From positions 1 through 54,840 of the forward strand of contig JAGLOF010000005.1 of the NCBI GenBank assembly GCA_023139105.1: DNA of 54,840 nucleotides, read 5' to 3'. This stretch comes from a bacterium (lineage in GTDB: Bacteria > Zhuqueibacterota > QNDG01 > JAGLOF01). Within the stretch, counting starts at the first letter, position 1. Each line of letters starts with the position of its first letter. The position numbers were made by a program, and so were the translations under genes. Of the stretch, positions 43,564 to 51,614 are shown one piece after another. The notes beneath the pieces are model-generated. The model saw only the letters and a list, made by a program, of their open reading frames with translations. It was not told the DNA's origin and searched no databases.

Positions 43564-44673
43564 ATGTCAAACAAAGCCTCTAACTTGTTCTCCATGACAC
43601 CACTCTTAAAAGCCGCTGAACTATCTTCTCTTGATGGCAAGCCTGCTGCAATTGGCGCATTTAATGTAAATTTCTATACGCAGGCTCTGGGTATTATCGA
43701 AGGACTGAAAAAAGCCGGTGGGCCTGGCATAATTCAGGCATCTAAAGGTGCAAATAAATTTCAGGGCGGTGCCGAACACATTAAGGCCATGGTACTCCAG
43801 GCAATGCAGGATTGCCAATGTACAATACCAGTTGCATTGCATTTGGATCACGGCAACTCTGAAGCCGCATCCGCATGCATTGAGAATGGCTTTTCATCTG
43901 TCATGATAGATGCTTCTCACAGTCCGCTGGAAGAAAATATACAGGCCACACTGGAAATTGTAAAAAAAGCTGCACCCAAAGGTGTTAGCGTTGAAGGTGA
44001 ATACGGCATGCTTGCAGGAGTAGAGGAAGATATAATTCATGAAACTACTACATATGCAAATCCAATGCTGGTTCCTTACTTTTTTGATGAAACCGGAGCA
44101 GATGCTCTGGCTATTGCATATGGCACAAGCCATGGCCCTAATAAAGGTCAAAACCTCTCCGGTCTGGCCATTCATATTGTAGATCAGAGTTACAAAGGAT
44201 TGAAAGCATATGGACAGAATGAAAAGCATTTTCTCGTAAGCCACGGATCTTCAACTGTTCCGCAAGATCTGGTTGCCGAGATTAATCAATACGGTGGAAA
44301 CCTGAAGGCTGCAAGGGGTGTTCCTATGGAAAAAATCAAGGAAGCCATTGCCTCAGGTATGCGCAAGGTAAACATAGATACTGATTTAAGACTTGGCATA
44401 ACAGCCACTTTCCGTAAATATTTCATCGATAATCCCGGTATTGAAAATGACTCACCAAACGTTTTAGCTCCAATCAAAAAAGTACTTGATGAGAATCCAG
44501 GAACTATTGATCCCCGTGATTATCTGAAAGTCATAGACATTAAACTGCTACGCAAAGATCCGGCAGGCACTGATCTTGAAGATGTAATGGCTTTGATCAA
44601 ACCCCGCATAACAGCACATGTTGCCATGCTGGTCAAGGAGTTTGGCAGTGCAGGACTGGCATCACATATCTAG
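43564..44673 (+). CDS. fba: Class II fructose-1,6-bisphosphate aldolase
   Basis: A 369-residue zinc-dependent glycolytic enzyme splitting fructose-1,6-bisphosphate to dihydroxyacetone phosphate and glyceraldehyde-3-phosphate. Visible are AIGAFNVNF at the N-terminus, the catalytic Asp and zinc His in ALHLDHG, the Glu in VEGEYGML, the zinc His in YGTSHGPNKG, the zinc His and phosphate loop in LVSHGSSTVP, and NIDTDLRLGIT. The length and the C-terminal arm fit the class IIA (yeast/E. coli FbaA-like) form. The ATG follows AAAGGAG. A single-gene unit with its own promoter and terminator, lying between two minus-strand operons. Confidence 0.96.
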   Translation: MSNKASNLFSMTPLLKAAELSSLDGKPAAIGAFNVNFYTQALGIIEGLKKAGGPGIIQASKGANKFQGGAEHIKAMVLQAMQDCQCTIPVALHLDHGNSEAASACIENGFSSVMIDASHSPLEENIQATLEIVKKAAPKGVSVEGEYGMLAGVEEDIIHETTTYANPMLVPYFFDETGADALAIAYGTSHGPNKGQNLSGLAIHIVDQSYKGLKAYGQNEKHFLVSHGSSTVPQDLVAEINQYGGNLKAARGVPMEKIKEAIASGMRKVNIDTDLRLGITATFRKYFIDNPGIENDSPNVLAPIKKVLDENPGTIDPRDYLKVIDIKLLRKDPAGTDLEDVMALIKPRITAHVAMLVKEFGSAGLASHI

Positions 44674-44700
44674 CCAGATTTAAACTATCATACTATTATA

Positions 44701-44729
44701 AAAGCCGGTCTATCTTTGACCGGCTTTTT
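44701..44729 (+). terminator. Intrinsic terminator of the aldolase gene
   Basis: A perfect 10-bp stem AAAGCCGGTC/GACCGGCTTT with a 7-nt loop and T-run, 27 nt after the stop. Downstream, the 14-mer CTTGTTCGTCTTGT occurs twice (44773 and 44812) in an otherwise empty gap. Confidence 0.93.
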
Positions 44730-44888
44730 CTTGTCACTCTTTTAGTTTGTCTCGAATTTTTATCAGTATTTTCTTGTTCGTCTTGTCGAGGGCCAATATA
44801 ATTCCCCAGTCCTTGTTCGTCTTGTTCGTTGCTAATCTTTCAATAAAAAACAATAAGTCAGGCAGTTTTAAAATCAATCTAATCGCTC

Positions 44889-45368
44889 TTAATCACTCAC
44901 AGATATTCTACGCTGCTTAAACCATCGTGCAGGAAAAGTATACCCGAAAATCAACATAAAACCTGCGCTGATATAGATAATTGCCTGCTGAGATCCTGAG
45001 AGCACCATATGTACTGCCGGATCAAATATTTGCATATACATAACTGTAACTACCCATATGCATGCAGCAGTCACGCCTCCTAAAAAAATTGTGACAACAT
45101 ACTTGAATCCCGGCTGATCAAGCAGCCCCTTTGATTCGGCAATGAAACACAATCCTCCTGCACATAATCCCGGTACACTCAACAGCAATGGAGGCATATC
45201 TACTAGCGGGTAGAGCGGATATCCTGCAATCCAGCCAATTATAGAGCCGGCCACACTGCCGGCTCCAAGATAGGCCGATATTTGAATCTTTCTACGCGAA
45301 TTACTTGTCACCAGCCTTGCACCATAAATTGCCAGACCTATGACAAAATACAATAATGTCGACTCCAT
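44889..45368 (-). CDS. Small polytopic membrane protein
   Basis: A 159-residue protein with about five hydrophobic segments (ESTLLYFVIGLAIYGARL; the Gly-rich YLGAGSVAGSIIGWIAG; PPLLLSVPGLCAGGLCF; VTIFLGGVTAACIWVVTV; AIIYISAGFMLIFGYTF) and a basic C-terminus. I do not recognise the family. Its ATG overlaps the panB stop codon (TGATG), so it is translated from the same message. This makes ATG at 45368 more likely than the in-frame TTG before it. It is the last gene of the iscR-to-panB run, and no terminator is obvious after it. A link to pantothenate synthesis is not implied by sequence. Confidence 0.72.
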   Translation of the reverse strand: MESTLLYFVIGLAIYGARLVTSNSRRKIQISAYLGAGSVAGSIIGWIAGYPLYPLVDMPPLLLSVPGLCAGGLCFIAESKGLLDQPGFKYVVTIFLGGVTAACIWVVTVMYMQIFDPAVHMVLSGSQQAIIYISAGFMLIFGYTFPARWFKQRRISVSD

Positions 45369-46186
45369 CAAAAACTCTCTTCCGTAGATGGATAATCACC
45401 ATCTCTGACATCTGAGGCATAATCAGCAGCGGCAGAACGAATTGTCTCAGCCAGGTTGGCGTATCGACGTACAAACTTCGGTTTAAAGTCTTCAAAGAGG
45501 CCAAGCATATCATTGGTGACCAGAATCTGCCCGTCACAATGTGGGCCAGCACCAATACCGATTGTAGGTACACCAACTTCCTCGGAAATCCGCCTGGCAA
45601 GCTCTGAAGGTATCTTCTCAAGAACCATGGAAAACACACCTGCTTCGGTTATCTTCCGGGCAGCCTCGAAAATCTGATCAGCCTCTTTGGAAGACTTGCC
45701 TCTGAGGCGATAATTGCCAAAAGACCGGATTGACTGGGGTGTCAGCCCCAGATGTCCCATTACCGGAATGCCAATATCAGTTAATCGGCGGATTGTTTCA
45801 ACCATATGTACACCGCCTTCAACTTTCACACCATCGGCGCCACCCTGCTGTAAAAAACGACCTGCATTGCGCACAGCCTCATCAGGATTGACCTGATAGG
45901 ATAGAAATGGCATATCAGTGATAACAAGGGCATTTTTAACACCTCTGCTTACAACGCGCGTATGATATAGCATCTCATCCATGGTCATGGTCAAGGTAGT
46001 CTCCTGGCCGGCAAAGACCATAGCCGCCGAATCTCCAATGAGTATCAGGTCAATTCCCGCCTCATCCAGAAGCCGTGCCATTGTCCAGTCATAGGCAGTG
46101 AGACAGGCAATCTTCTCTCCCCTGACCTTTTTTGCTATAAGTCTGGGAACACTTATTTTCTCTCTATGCAATGCTGAAGTTGACAT
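45368..46186 (-). CDS. panB: Ketopantoate hydroxymethyltransferase
   Basis: The first committed enzyme of pantothenate (coenzyme A) synthesis. It transfers a hydroxymethyl group from methylene-tetrahydrofolate to 2-oxoisovalerate. The 272 residues match the family: CLTAYDWTMARLLDEAGID, the metal Asp in LIGDSAAMV, ETTLTMTMDEM, DMPFLSY, VKVEGG with metal ligands, MGHLGLTPQS and the catalytic Glu in LEKIPSELA with IGIGAGPHCDGQILV. panC and panD are not in the window. It lies 11 nt after the thioredoxin-like gene and overlaps the following membrane-protein gene. Confidence 0.96.
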   Translation of the reverse strand: MSTSALHREKISVPRLIAKKVRGEKIACLTAYDWTMARLLDEAGIDLILIGDSAAMVFAGQETTLTMTMDEMLYHTRVVSRGVKNALVITDMPFLSYQVNPDEAVRNAGRFLQQGGADGVKVEGGVHMVETIRRLTDIGIPVMGHLGLTPQSIRSFGNYRLRGKSSKEADQIFEAARKITEAGVFSMVLEKIPSELARRISEEVGVPTIGIGAGPHCDGQILVTNDMLGLFEDFKPKFVRRYANLAETIRSAAADYASDVRDGDYPSTEESF

Positions 46187-46197
46187 TATGATATACC

Positions 46198-46662
46198 TTA
46201 ATGATGATGATGCTCTGCATCATGTAAGACTGAATCCATTATTGCCAAAAATATTTCGGGCCCCTGAAAACCTATCGGGTGGCGGAGTTCATCGCCATGG
46301 GCATCCAGAAACAATACATTGGGGATACCGATTCCACCGTATTTACCGGCATTGGCGTGATATTTATTTGCAATTTCACCCTGCTCGTCAACATCAATAC
46401 GTACAGCTACAAATGACTGAGCCTTCTCAATTACACGAATATCCTGAAATGTTGAATCTTCCATCATCTGACAAGGCGGACACCAGGTTGCCGTGAAATC
46501 AATCATCAAAGGTTTATGATTGGCACCTGCAAGAGCCAGTGCTTTTTCCATATCTGCCTGCCACTCAATACCGCTTTTATTACCGCTTTCATTTTGACAA
46601 CCAATGCCTATTGCCGCAGAGACAAGTAAGGCTGTTAGCAGAAACAAAACTTTCAATTTCAT
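46198..46662 (-). CDS. Exported thioredoxin-like protein
   Basis: A 154-residue protein of the DUF255/thioredoxin_7-like type. An N-terminal hydrophobic export segment ends in a cysteine (IGIGC, residue 22), so it may be a lipoprotein, although Gly at -3 makes a poor lipobox. The thioredoxin fold follows with the active site WCPPC near residue 60, the text HKPLMIDFTATWCPPCQMM and the cis-Pro loop IGIPNVLF. The C-terminus ends in HDAEHHHH, a natural His-rich tail that could bind metal. It probably keeps or transfers disulfides outside the cytoplasm. It lies between mnmA and panB, both with small gaps. Confidence 0.88.
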   Translation of the reverse strand: MKLKVLFLLTALLVSAAIGIGCQNESGNKSGIEWQADMEKALALAGANHKPLMIDFTATWCPPCQMMEDSTFQDIRVIEKAQSFVAVRIDVDEQGEIANKYHANAGKYGGIGIPNVLFLDAHGDELRHPIGFQGPEIFLAIMDSVLHDAEHHHH

Positions 46663-46671
46663 TTTAATCTC

Positions 46672-47742
46672 CTAATTAAGTATATGGTCTATCCAGGCTG
46701 AGCCCAGCACTTCATCTCCATTGTAAAAAACCGCCAACTGCCCCGGTGTAATAGCCCTTTGAACTTCATCAAATTCAACCTCGACAGAGCCATCTTTCAT
46801 CGGTGATATTCTGCCCCTGGCAGGTTTATGCTTATATCGTATCCGTATTGTAACATCCATTGCCGCATCCAAAGAATCCAGGCCTATCCAATGAGCATTT
46901 AAAGAAATAAAATGCCTCTTATAGAGCCCACTGTCATCTCCCACAATTATTTGATTTTTACGTGCATCAATTGCCGTAACATATGCAGGTTTTCCCAGGG
47001 CAATACCCAGCCCTTTCCTCTGTCCTATTGTAAAGCCGATAATTCCACGATGACGTCCCAACACATTACCCTCAATATCGACAATATCGCCATCAGGATA
47101 TTGTTCTCCCATCTGGCGCTCTACAAATGCGGGCACATCACCATCGGCAATAAAACAGACCTCCTGGCTCTCACTTTTAGAGGCAATCTCCAGATCAAAT
47201 CGATGGGCCATGGCCCGTATCTTATCTTTTGGGAATGTGCCAATTGGAAAAAGAATATGACGTAACTTATCCTGAGGCAGTCTGGCAAGAAAATATGATT
47301 GATCCTTACCACGTTCCCTGCCGCGACTCAATCTATATCTTCCATCGGGCATTTTCGGACGATTAATTACAGCATAATGGCCTGTCCCGATAAATTCAGC
47401 ACCCAGTTCCCGCGCTTTTTCCAGCAATATTCCAAATTTTATCTTCGGATTACATACCACACAGGGATTAGGCGTTCGTCCCAGCTGATATTCATCAACA
47501 AAATAATCTACAACTTCCCGCTTGAATTCATCCTCAAAATGCATTACATAATGTGGAATGCCAAGTTTGGCCGCCACTTTCTGCGCATCAACAACATCCT
47601 CCAGAGAACAGCAGCGATTACGCTCACCCCAAAAACGCATGGTAACGCCCACAACATCATAGCCTTTTTCCTTGAGTATTGCAGCGGCAACAGATGAATC
47701 CACTCCGCCACTCATTCCTACAAGGACTCTTTTCTTAGGCAT
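46672..47742 (-). CDS. mnmA: tRNA-specific 2-thiouridylase
   Basis: A cytosolic enzyme that puts sulfur on U34 of tRNA-Lys, -Glu and -Gln using ATP and a persulfide donor. The PP-loop GMSGGVDSSVAA starts at residue 9. The catalytic cysteines are Cys94 (GRTPNPCVVC) and Cys196 (SQEVCFIAD), and IGFTIGQRKGLGIA marks the central domain. A CCSLEDV motif near residue 44 is also kept. The 356 residues equal the usual length. It overlaps the end of nadA by 8 nt. The sulfur donor is plausibly the cysteine desulfurase encoded two genes upstream in the same operon. Confidence 0.96.
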   Translation of the reverse strand: MPKKRVLVGMSGGVDSSVAAAILKEKGYDVVGVTMRFWGERNRCCSLEDVVDAQKVAAKLGIPHYVMHFEDEFKREVVDYFVDEYQLGRTPNPCVVCNPKIKFGILLEKARELGAEFIGTGHYAVINRPKMPDGRYRLSRGRERGKDQSYFLARLPQDKLRHILFPIGTFPKDKIRAMAHRFDLEIASKSESQEVCFIADGDVPAFVERQMGEQYPDGDIVDIEGNVLGRHRGIIGFTIGQRKGLGIALGKPAYVTAIDARKNQIIVGDDSGLYKRHFISLNAHWIGLDSLDAAMDVTIRIRYKHKPARGRISPMKDGSVEVEFDEVQRAITPGQLAVFYNGDEVLGSAWIDHILN

Positions 47743-48643
47743 AAGACAGCATACGCTCCAATGCTAGACGGGCAGGTGCCATTATTGATTCCGGCAATTT
47801 AGTTTCAATAATACCGTCTCTTAATGCAATATACACATCTTCAAGGCCAATGGCTTTCATGCCGCTACATGTTTTAACAGTTCCGGCGGAGAGAAAGCGT
47901 TTGTCAGGATTTTCATACTGCAGGCGCTCTATCATTCCAGCCTCAGTACCTACTAAAATCGTTTTTGCCTTTGTTTCTGCAGCGACCCTCACCATACCAC
48001 TGGTCGACAAAACTTCATCTGCCAGATCAATAACCGGCGGTGAACACTCGGGATGAACCATCAACAGCGCATCCGGATGAGCCTTGCGTGCCTCTATTAT
48101 CTCTTCAGCCTCAAATTGATTATGAACATAACAGTAGCCGTCCCAAAGATAAATTGTCTTATCTGTGAAACGCTGCACATAGGCACCCAGATTTTTATCC
48201 GGCGTAAATATTATCTCATCCGAATCCATTTGACTGACTATTTTAACGGCATTGGCCGATGTACAACAGACATCTGATTCAGCTTTAACTTCAGCAGAAG
48301 AATTAACATAGGTAACAACTTTGGCTTTCGGATGTTGAGCCTTCATCTTCTTCAAAGCTTCCGGTACAGCCATGGCAGCCATTGGACATGTCGCCTCCCG
48401 CCTGGGAAGCAGCACTCTCTTTTCCGGTGACAAGATCTTGGCTGTCTCAGCCATAAAATCCACACCACAAAAGACAATTGTTGAAGCCTTTACTTCAGCT
48501 GCCTTACGGGATAGATCCAAAGAATCTCCAAGAAAATCTGCAATCCTCTGAATATCACCAATCTGGTAATTATGCACAAGAAGTACGGCATCCTCTTCTT
48601 TTTTAAGCCGCTGAATTTCAGTGATTATTTCATTTTTATCCAT
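47735..48643 (-). CDS. nadA: Quinolinate synthase A
   Basis: Condenses iminoaspartate with dihydroxyacetone phosphate to quinolinate, the second step of de novo NAD synthesis, using one [4Fe-4S] cluster. The 302 residues are the short NadA form. Features are VLLVHNYQIGDIQRIADFLGDSL, IVFCGVDFMAETAK, the cluster cysteine near 86 (EATCPMA region), DVCCTSANA, HPECSPPVIDLAD, STSGM and the C-terminal TVKTCSGMK. Which cysteines bind the cluster follows the family, not a structure. nadB and nadC are not in the window. It follows the cysteine desulfurase gene by 14 nt, which fits its need for an Fe-S cluster. Confidence 0.95.
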   Translation of the reverse strand: MDKNEIITEIQRLKKEEDAVLLVHNYQIGDIQRIADFLGDSLDLSRKAAEVKASTIVFCGVDFMAETAKILSPEKRVLLPRREATCPMAAMAVPEALKKMKAQHPKAKVVTYVNSSAEVKAESDVCCTSANAVKIVSQMDSDEIIFTPDKNLGAYVQRFTDKTIYLWDGYCYVHNQFEAEEIIEARKAHPDALLMVHPECSPPVIDLADEVLSTSGMVRVAAETKAKTILVGTEAGMIERLQYENPDKRFLSAGTVKTCSGMKAIGLEDVYIALRDGIIETKLPESIMAPARLALERMLSYA

Positions 48644-48657
48644 AATTCATCCTACTA

Positions 48658-49806
48658 TTATAAACCGGATAGAGATCGCAAACGTCTAACCGAAATACAG
48701 ATAGCGTTCACAGTCCTGTCAATATCATCCTCTGTAGTAAATCGGCCCAAAGTAATACGTAAATTTCCATGAGAGTGTACACCTTGATCTCCCAGAGCAG
48801 CCAGAACATGGGAAGACACTCCCGATCCGGATGTGCAGGCAGATCCGCTTGATGCAGCAATACCTTCAAGATCAAGAGATATCAATAACGACGCACTCTC
48901 TACTCCATAAATTGTGAAATTTAAATTATTTTCCAGACGCTGACTTTCATGACCATTCAATGTCAGGCCGTCAAGTTCACTCCGGAGCTTCTGCCAGAGC
49001 AGCTTCCTGAAACGTAAAATCCTGCGGCCTTCCTCATCCATCTCAGCAGCTGCAATTTCAGCCGCTATGCCCATGCCTACAATACCAGCTACATTATGCG
49101 TTGAAGCACGGCGTTTATCTTCCTGCCCGCCGCCAAAAATCAGAGGATAAAAAGGCGTATCTTTTTTAACATATAATGCACCAACACCCTTAGGCCCATA
49201 AAATTTATGTGCTGACAGCGCCAGCATATCAACATTTAATAAATTAACATCAATGGGAATATGTCCATATGTCTGCACAGCATCCGTATGAAAAAGCACA
49301 CCGTGTTCTCTGGCTATCTGCCCTATTTCTGCAATTGGCTGCAACACACCAATCTCATTATTGGCATGATGAACAGATATCAAGGCTGTATCCGGACGAA
49401 TCGCACTGCGAATTGCATCAGGATCAACCAATCCGGCAGCATCAACAGGAATAATGCTGAGATCAAACCCCAGGGATTCCATTTGCGACATAGTTTTTAG
49501 TACTGCATCATGCTCAATAGCAGAACAGATAAGATGGCGTCCACCGGATCTTTGGCTTCTCAACATCTGTATTGCCGCATTGTCTGATTCGGACCCACCG
49601 GAAGTAAAAATTATTTCCCATCGATCAGCACCTAACAATGCCGCAATTTGATCCCTGGCTCTCTCCACCGCATCACGAGCGGCCTGCCCAAATGAATGTG
49701 CCGATGAAGAGTTCCCAAAGATCTGACTCCAATAGGGTTCCATAGCATCAACAACACGTCTGTCAACCGGTGTTGTTGCTGCATAGTCCATATATACAGA
49801 TTTCAA
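48658..49806 (-). CDS. iscS: Cysteine desulfurase, IscS/NifS family
   Basis: A PLP enzyme that takes sulfur from cysteine for Fe-S cluster and tRNA thiolation. The 382 residues show YMDYAATTPVD, FTSGGSESDNAAI, the PLP-stacking His in CSAIEHDAVL, HHANNEIGV, HTDAVQ, the PLP lysine in SAHKFYGPKG, RASTHNVAG and the persulfide cysteine in SGSACTSGSGVSSHVL. The length of the loop suggests an IscS/NifS group I enzyme. It overlaps the upstream Rrf2 regulator by 4 nt (ATGA). No iscU scaffold is present here, so it may serve NadA, MnmA or a distant assembly system. Confidence 0.95.
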   Translation of the reverse strand: MKSVYMDYAATTPVDRRVVDAMEPYWSQIFGNSSSAHSFGQAARDAVERARDQIAALLGADRWEIIFTSGGSESDNAAIQMLRSQRSGGRHLICSAIEHDAVLKTMSQMESLGFDLSIIPVDAAGLVDPDAIRSAIRPDTALISVHHANNEIGVLQPIAEIGQIAREHGVLFHTDAVQTYGHIPIDVNLLNVDMLALSAHKFYGPKGVGALYVKKDTPFYPLIFGGGQEDKRRASTHNVAGIVGMGIAAEIAAAEMDEEGRRILRFRKLLWQKLRSELDGLTLNGHESQRLENNLNFTIYGVESASLLISLDLEGIAASSGSACTSGSGVSSHVLAALGDQGVHSHGNLRITLGRFTTEDDIDRTVNAICISVRRLRSLSGL

Positions 49807-50261
49807 AGGCCCTCTCCATCTGAAAGCTTAAAATCCAACTTCAATTTCGACCAATCTTCATCAAGCAATTGTTGCAAAGATACAGAACCCAGGAAAGATC
49901 TAATTCCGGTGGTTAAACAACTCCAGAACGCTGCAGTATAACAACCTTCTCTATGTGAGCACGCCTTTATATCATCAGCACACCATATCAGAGAGATATC
50001 GCCTTCCAGCACTTTAAGTATGCGGTCCATCTTAATTGTGGATGGATCTATCTCCAGCCAATAACCTCCTCGCGGGCCGCGTATACTTTCAACTATACCA
50101 TCCCTGCGCAGTCGCCCCATTATCTGTTCAAGATAACGTAATGGGATGTTCTCTTCTTCAGAAAGCGTTTGAATTGACAATGGATCTTTACCAAAATTTT
50201 CTGCCAGTTTACATAATGCCCTGACACCATAACGACTACGCGTGGAGAGCTGAAGTCCCAT
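49803..50261 (-). CDS. Rrf2/IscR-like Fe-S regulator
   Basis: A 152-residue transcription factor of the Rrf2 family. The winged helix spans about residues 1-70 (STRSRYGVRALCKLA, the recognition text IPLRYLEQIMGRLRRDGIVES, and the wing RGPRGGYWLE). The cluster-binding loop has Cys94, Cys101 and Cys107, i.e. C-x6-C-x5-C, one residue longer than the C-x5-C-x5-C of E. coli IscR, plus a fourth Cys115 and no matching His ligand. It is the first gene of the desulfurase-nadA-mnmA run and overlaps the desulfurase, so it likely senses Fe-S status and controls its own operon. The ATG follows CAGGAG. Confidence 0.92.
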   Translation of the reverse strand: MGLQLSTRSRYGVRALCKLAENFGKDPLSIQTLSEEENIPLRYLEQIMGRLRRDGIVESIRGPRGGYWLEIDPSTIKMDRILKVLEGDISLIWCADDIKACSHREGCYTAAFWSCLTTGIRSFLGSVSLQQLLDEDWSKLKLDFKLSDGEGL

Positions 50262-50280
50262 TGGATTCTCCTGGTTGCTC

Positions 50281-50307
50281 GTTTAATATTGACATACATG
50301 TTTAATA
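50281..50307 (-). promoter_or_regulatory. Candidate Rrf2 regulator binding region
   Basis: Two direct copies of GTTTAATA (50281-50288 and 50300-50307) flank GACATACATG in the short space upstream of the Rrf2-type gene. The block is AT-rich and partly symmetric. An autoregulatory site here would fit IscR-type genes, but the match to a known motif is weak. Confidence 0.4.
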
Positions 50308-50363
50308 TAATAAATCCCACCTTTTCTGTCAAGAACAGACAGTAAAAGATGTAAAAAAAACAA

Positions 50364-50392
50364 AAGCCCTCTTCGTGTAATGAAGAGGGCTT
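50364..50392 (-). terminator. Intrinsic terminator of rpsU-yqeY
   Basis: A perfect 11-bp stem AAGCCCTCTTC/GAAGAGGGCTT with a 7-nt loop. On the minus strand it is followed by TTTTGTTTTTTTT and lies 27 nt after the YqeY stop. Confidence 0.93.
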
Positions 50393-50418
50393 AATAATAT
50401 CGGCCAATAGAGGGCCAC

Positions 50419-50865
50419 TCAACTGCCAAGTCTTTCCCGAACAATTTGCTGGACAAGCTTACCGTCGGCACGGCCTTGCAGTGTGGACATTATCTGTCCC
50501 ATAACGCGGCCCATATCGGCGATACTCTTTGCTCCAGTTTTATTGATAACACCGTCAACCAGTTCTGCAATTTCTGCTGCCGAAAGTTCTTCCGGCAGAT
50601 ATGCACTGATAATTTTCAATTCAGTGCTCTCTATCTGAGCCAGGTCTTCTCGACCTCCATCCTGATACATGGAGACTGATTCTTTACGTTTCTTAGCCTC
50701 TTTGTTGAGGACAGACAGCACGTCATCATCAGTAATTTCATCAGACTTGGCAATAGCAACATTCTTAATCTGAGAACGGATCATTCTCAACGTATTGACG
50801 CGATCCTTTTCTCCTGCCTTCATTGCAGTCTTCAGGTCATCAAATATTTTTTGTTCAAGTCCCAT
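50419..50865 (-). CDS. yqeY: GatB/YqeY-domain protein
   Basis: A 148-residue cytosolic protein of the YqeY family, formed by the two-part helical tail domain also found at the end of GatB. Typical text is MKAGEKDRVNTLRMIRSQIKN near the start, RKESVSMYQDGGREDLAQ in the middle and ADMGRVMGQIM with the C-terminal QIVRERL. Exact role is unknown; relation to tRNA amidation is inferred from the GatB similarity. It follows rpsU by 32 nt, a gene order seen in many bacteria, and is closed by a terminator. Confidence 0.94.
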   Translation of the reverse strand: MGLEQKIFDDLKTAMKAGEKDRVNTLRMIRSQIKNVAIAKSDEITDDDVLSVLNKEAKKRKESVSMYQDGGREDLAQIESTELKIISAYLPEELSAAEIAELVDGVINKTGAKSIADMGRVMGQIMSTLQGRADGKLVQQIVRERLGS

Positions 50866-50897
50866 TTTCTCGGATTTCCCGCAGTTGGGGATGATGA

Positions 50898-51095
50898 TTA
50901 ACCGCCAAACATAGCTTGCAGTTTCCGCTGCTTACGACGAGCTGCGGCCATCTTCCGTTTTTTCTTTTCGCTGGGTTTTTCAAAATGTTGATGTTTTTTT
51001 ATATCTGACATCAATCCAGCTTTCTCACACTGTTTTGTGAAGCGTTTAAAAGCCTTTTCAAAAGGCTCTCCTTCACGTACTTTAACGGCAGGCAT
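50898..51095 (-). CDS. rpsU: 30S ribosomal protein S21
   Basis: A small basic protein of the 30S subunit that helps initiation by contacting 16S rRNA near the anti-Shine-Dalgarno region. The 65 residues show [24 protein letters not shown] and a Lys/Arg-rich tail ([18 protein letters not shown]). Length is normal. The ATG is preceded by GGAGGG at about 10 nt. It opens the rpsU-yqeY unit, transcribed away from the AT-rich gap with DnaA boxes. Confidence 0.95.
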   Translation of the reverse strand: MPAVKVREGEPFEKAFKRFTKQCEKAGLMSDIKKHQHFEKPSEKKKRKMAAARRKQRKLQAMFGG

Positions 51096-51614
51096 TGAGC
51101 GTACATCCCTCCTTCCATAATTTTTTTTATATAGCCTGTAAATATATCAATCAACATTCACTATTGCAAGTCTTTTTTGGAAAAGGGCCCAATGCATATA
51201 CAAACTCTATACAATGAGGCGTAGATATTTAACTTATGGTCATTCTTACCGTGAAAACAATGTGGATAACTTGTGCATATTTACCTCCAATACTTATTTT
51301 CCCTCATTTTTTAAATATCAACTGTTTAGAGATTGAACACTATTTCATTTTGAATGGCATTTATATCTTTATTTAATAATTACTGAACAAGTCTTTATTT
51401 AACAGATACTTAGCGCAAAATTTATCTAGGCTTATATATATAACTGTAACAATATTAAATTATGTCAAAGCTGCAAGTGTATACAGCAAACCGTGTATCT
51501 ACGCTCAATTTCTATTTAAAATGCCGCGTCCATACAGTGTGGATAACTTGTTAAGTACTTGTAGTCGCACCCTCCCAGGTAAGAACGAGAAAACTTATAC
51601 GTAAAATTTAAATT
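51096..51614. other. AT-rich gap with two perfect DnaA boxes, possible origin
   Basis: No gene. Two perfect DnaA boxes TTATCCACA lie on the minus strand at 51261-51269 and 51538-51546, each inside the shared 13-mer GTGGATAACTTGT. Between them is a strongly AT-rich stretch (51290-51480) with runs such as TTATATATATAAC. A variant box (TGTGCATAT at 51273) is adjacent to the first. This is the layout of a replication origin, but dnaA, dnaN, gyrB or parAB are not in the window, and two boxes are few. The rpsU promoter must also be in the gap. Confidence 0.45.

Noticed and set aside
46198..46210. Terminal His run of the thioredoxin-like protein as an artificial tag
   Set aside because: It is only four histidines after HDAE, sits in natural sequence context and uses the native stop; there is no linker or vector sequence.
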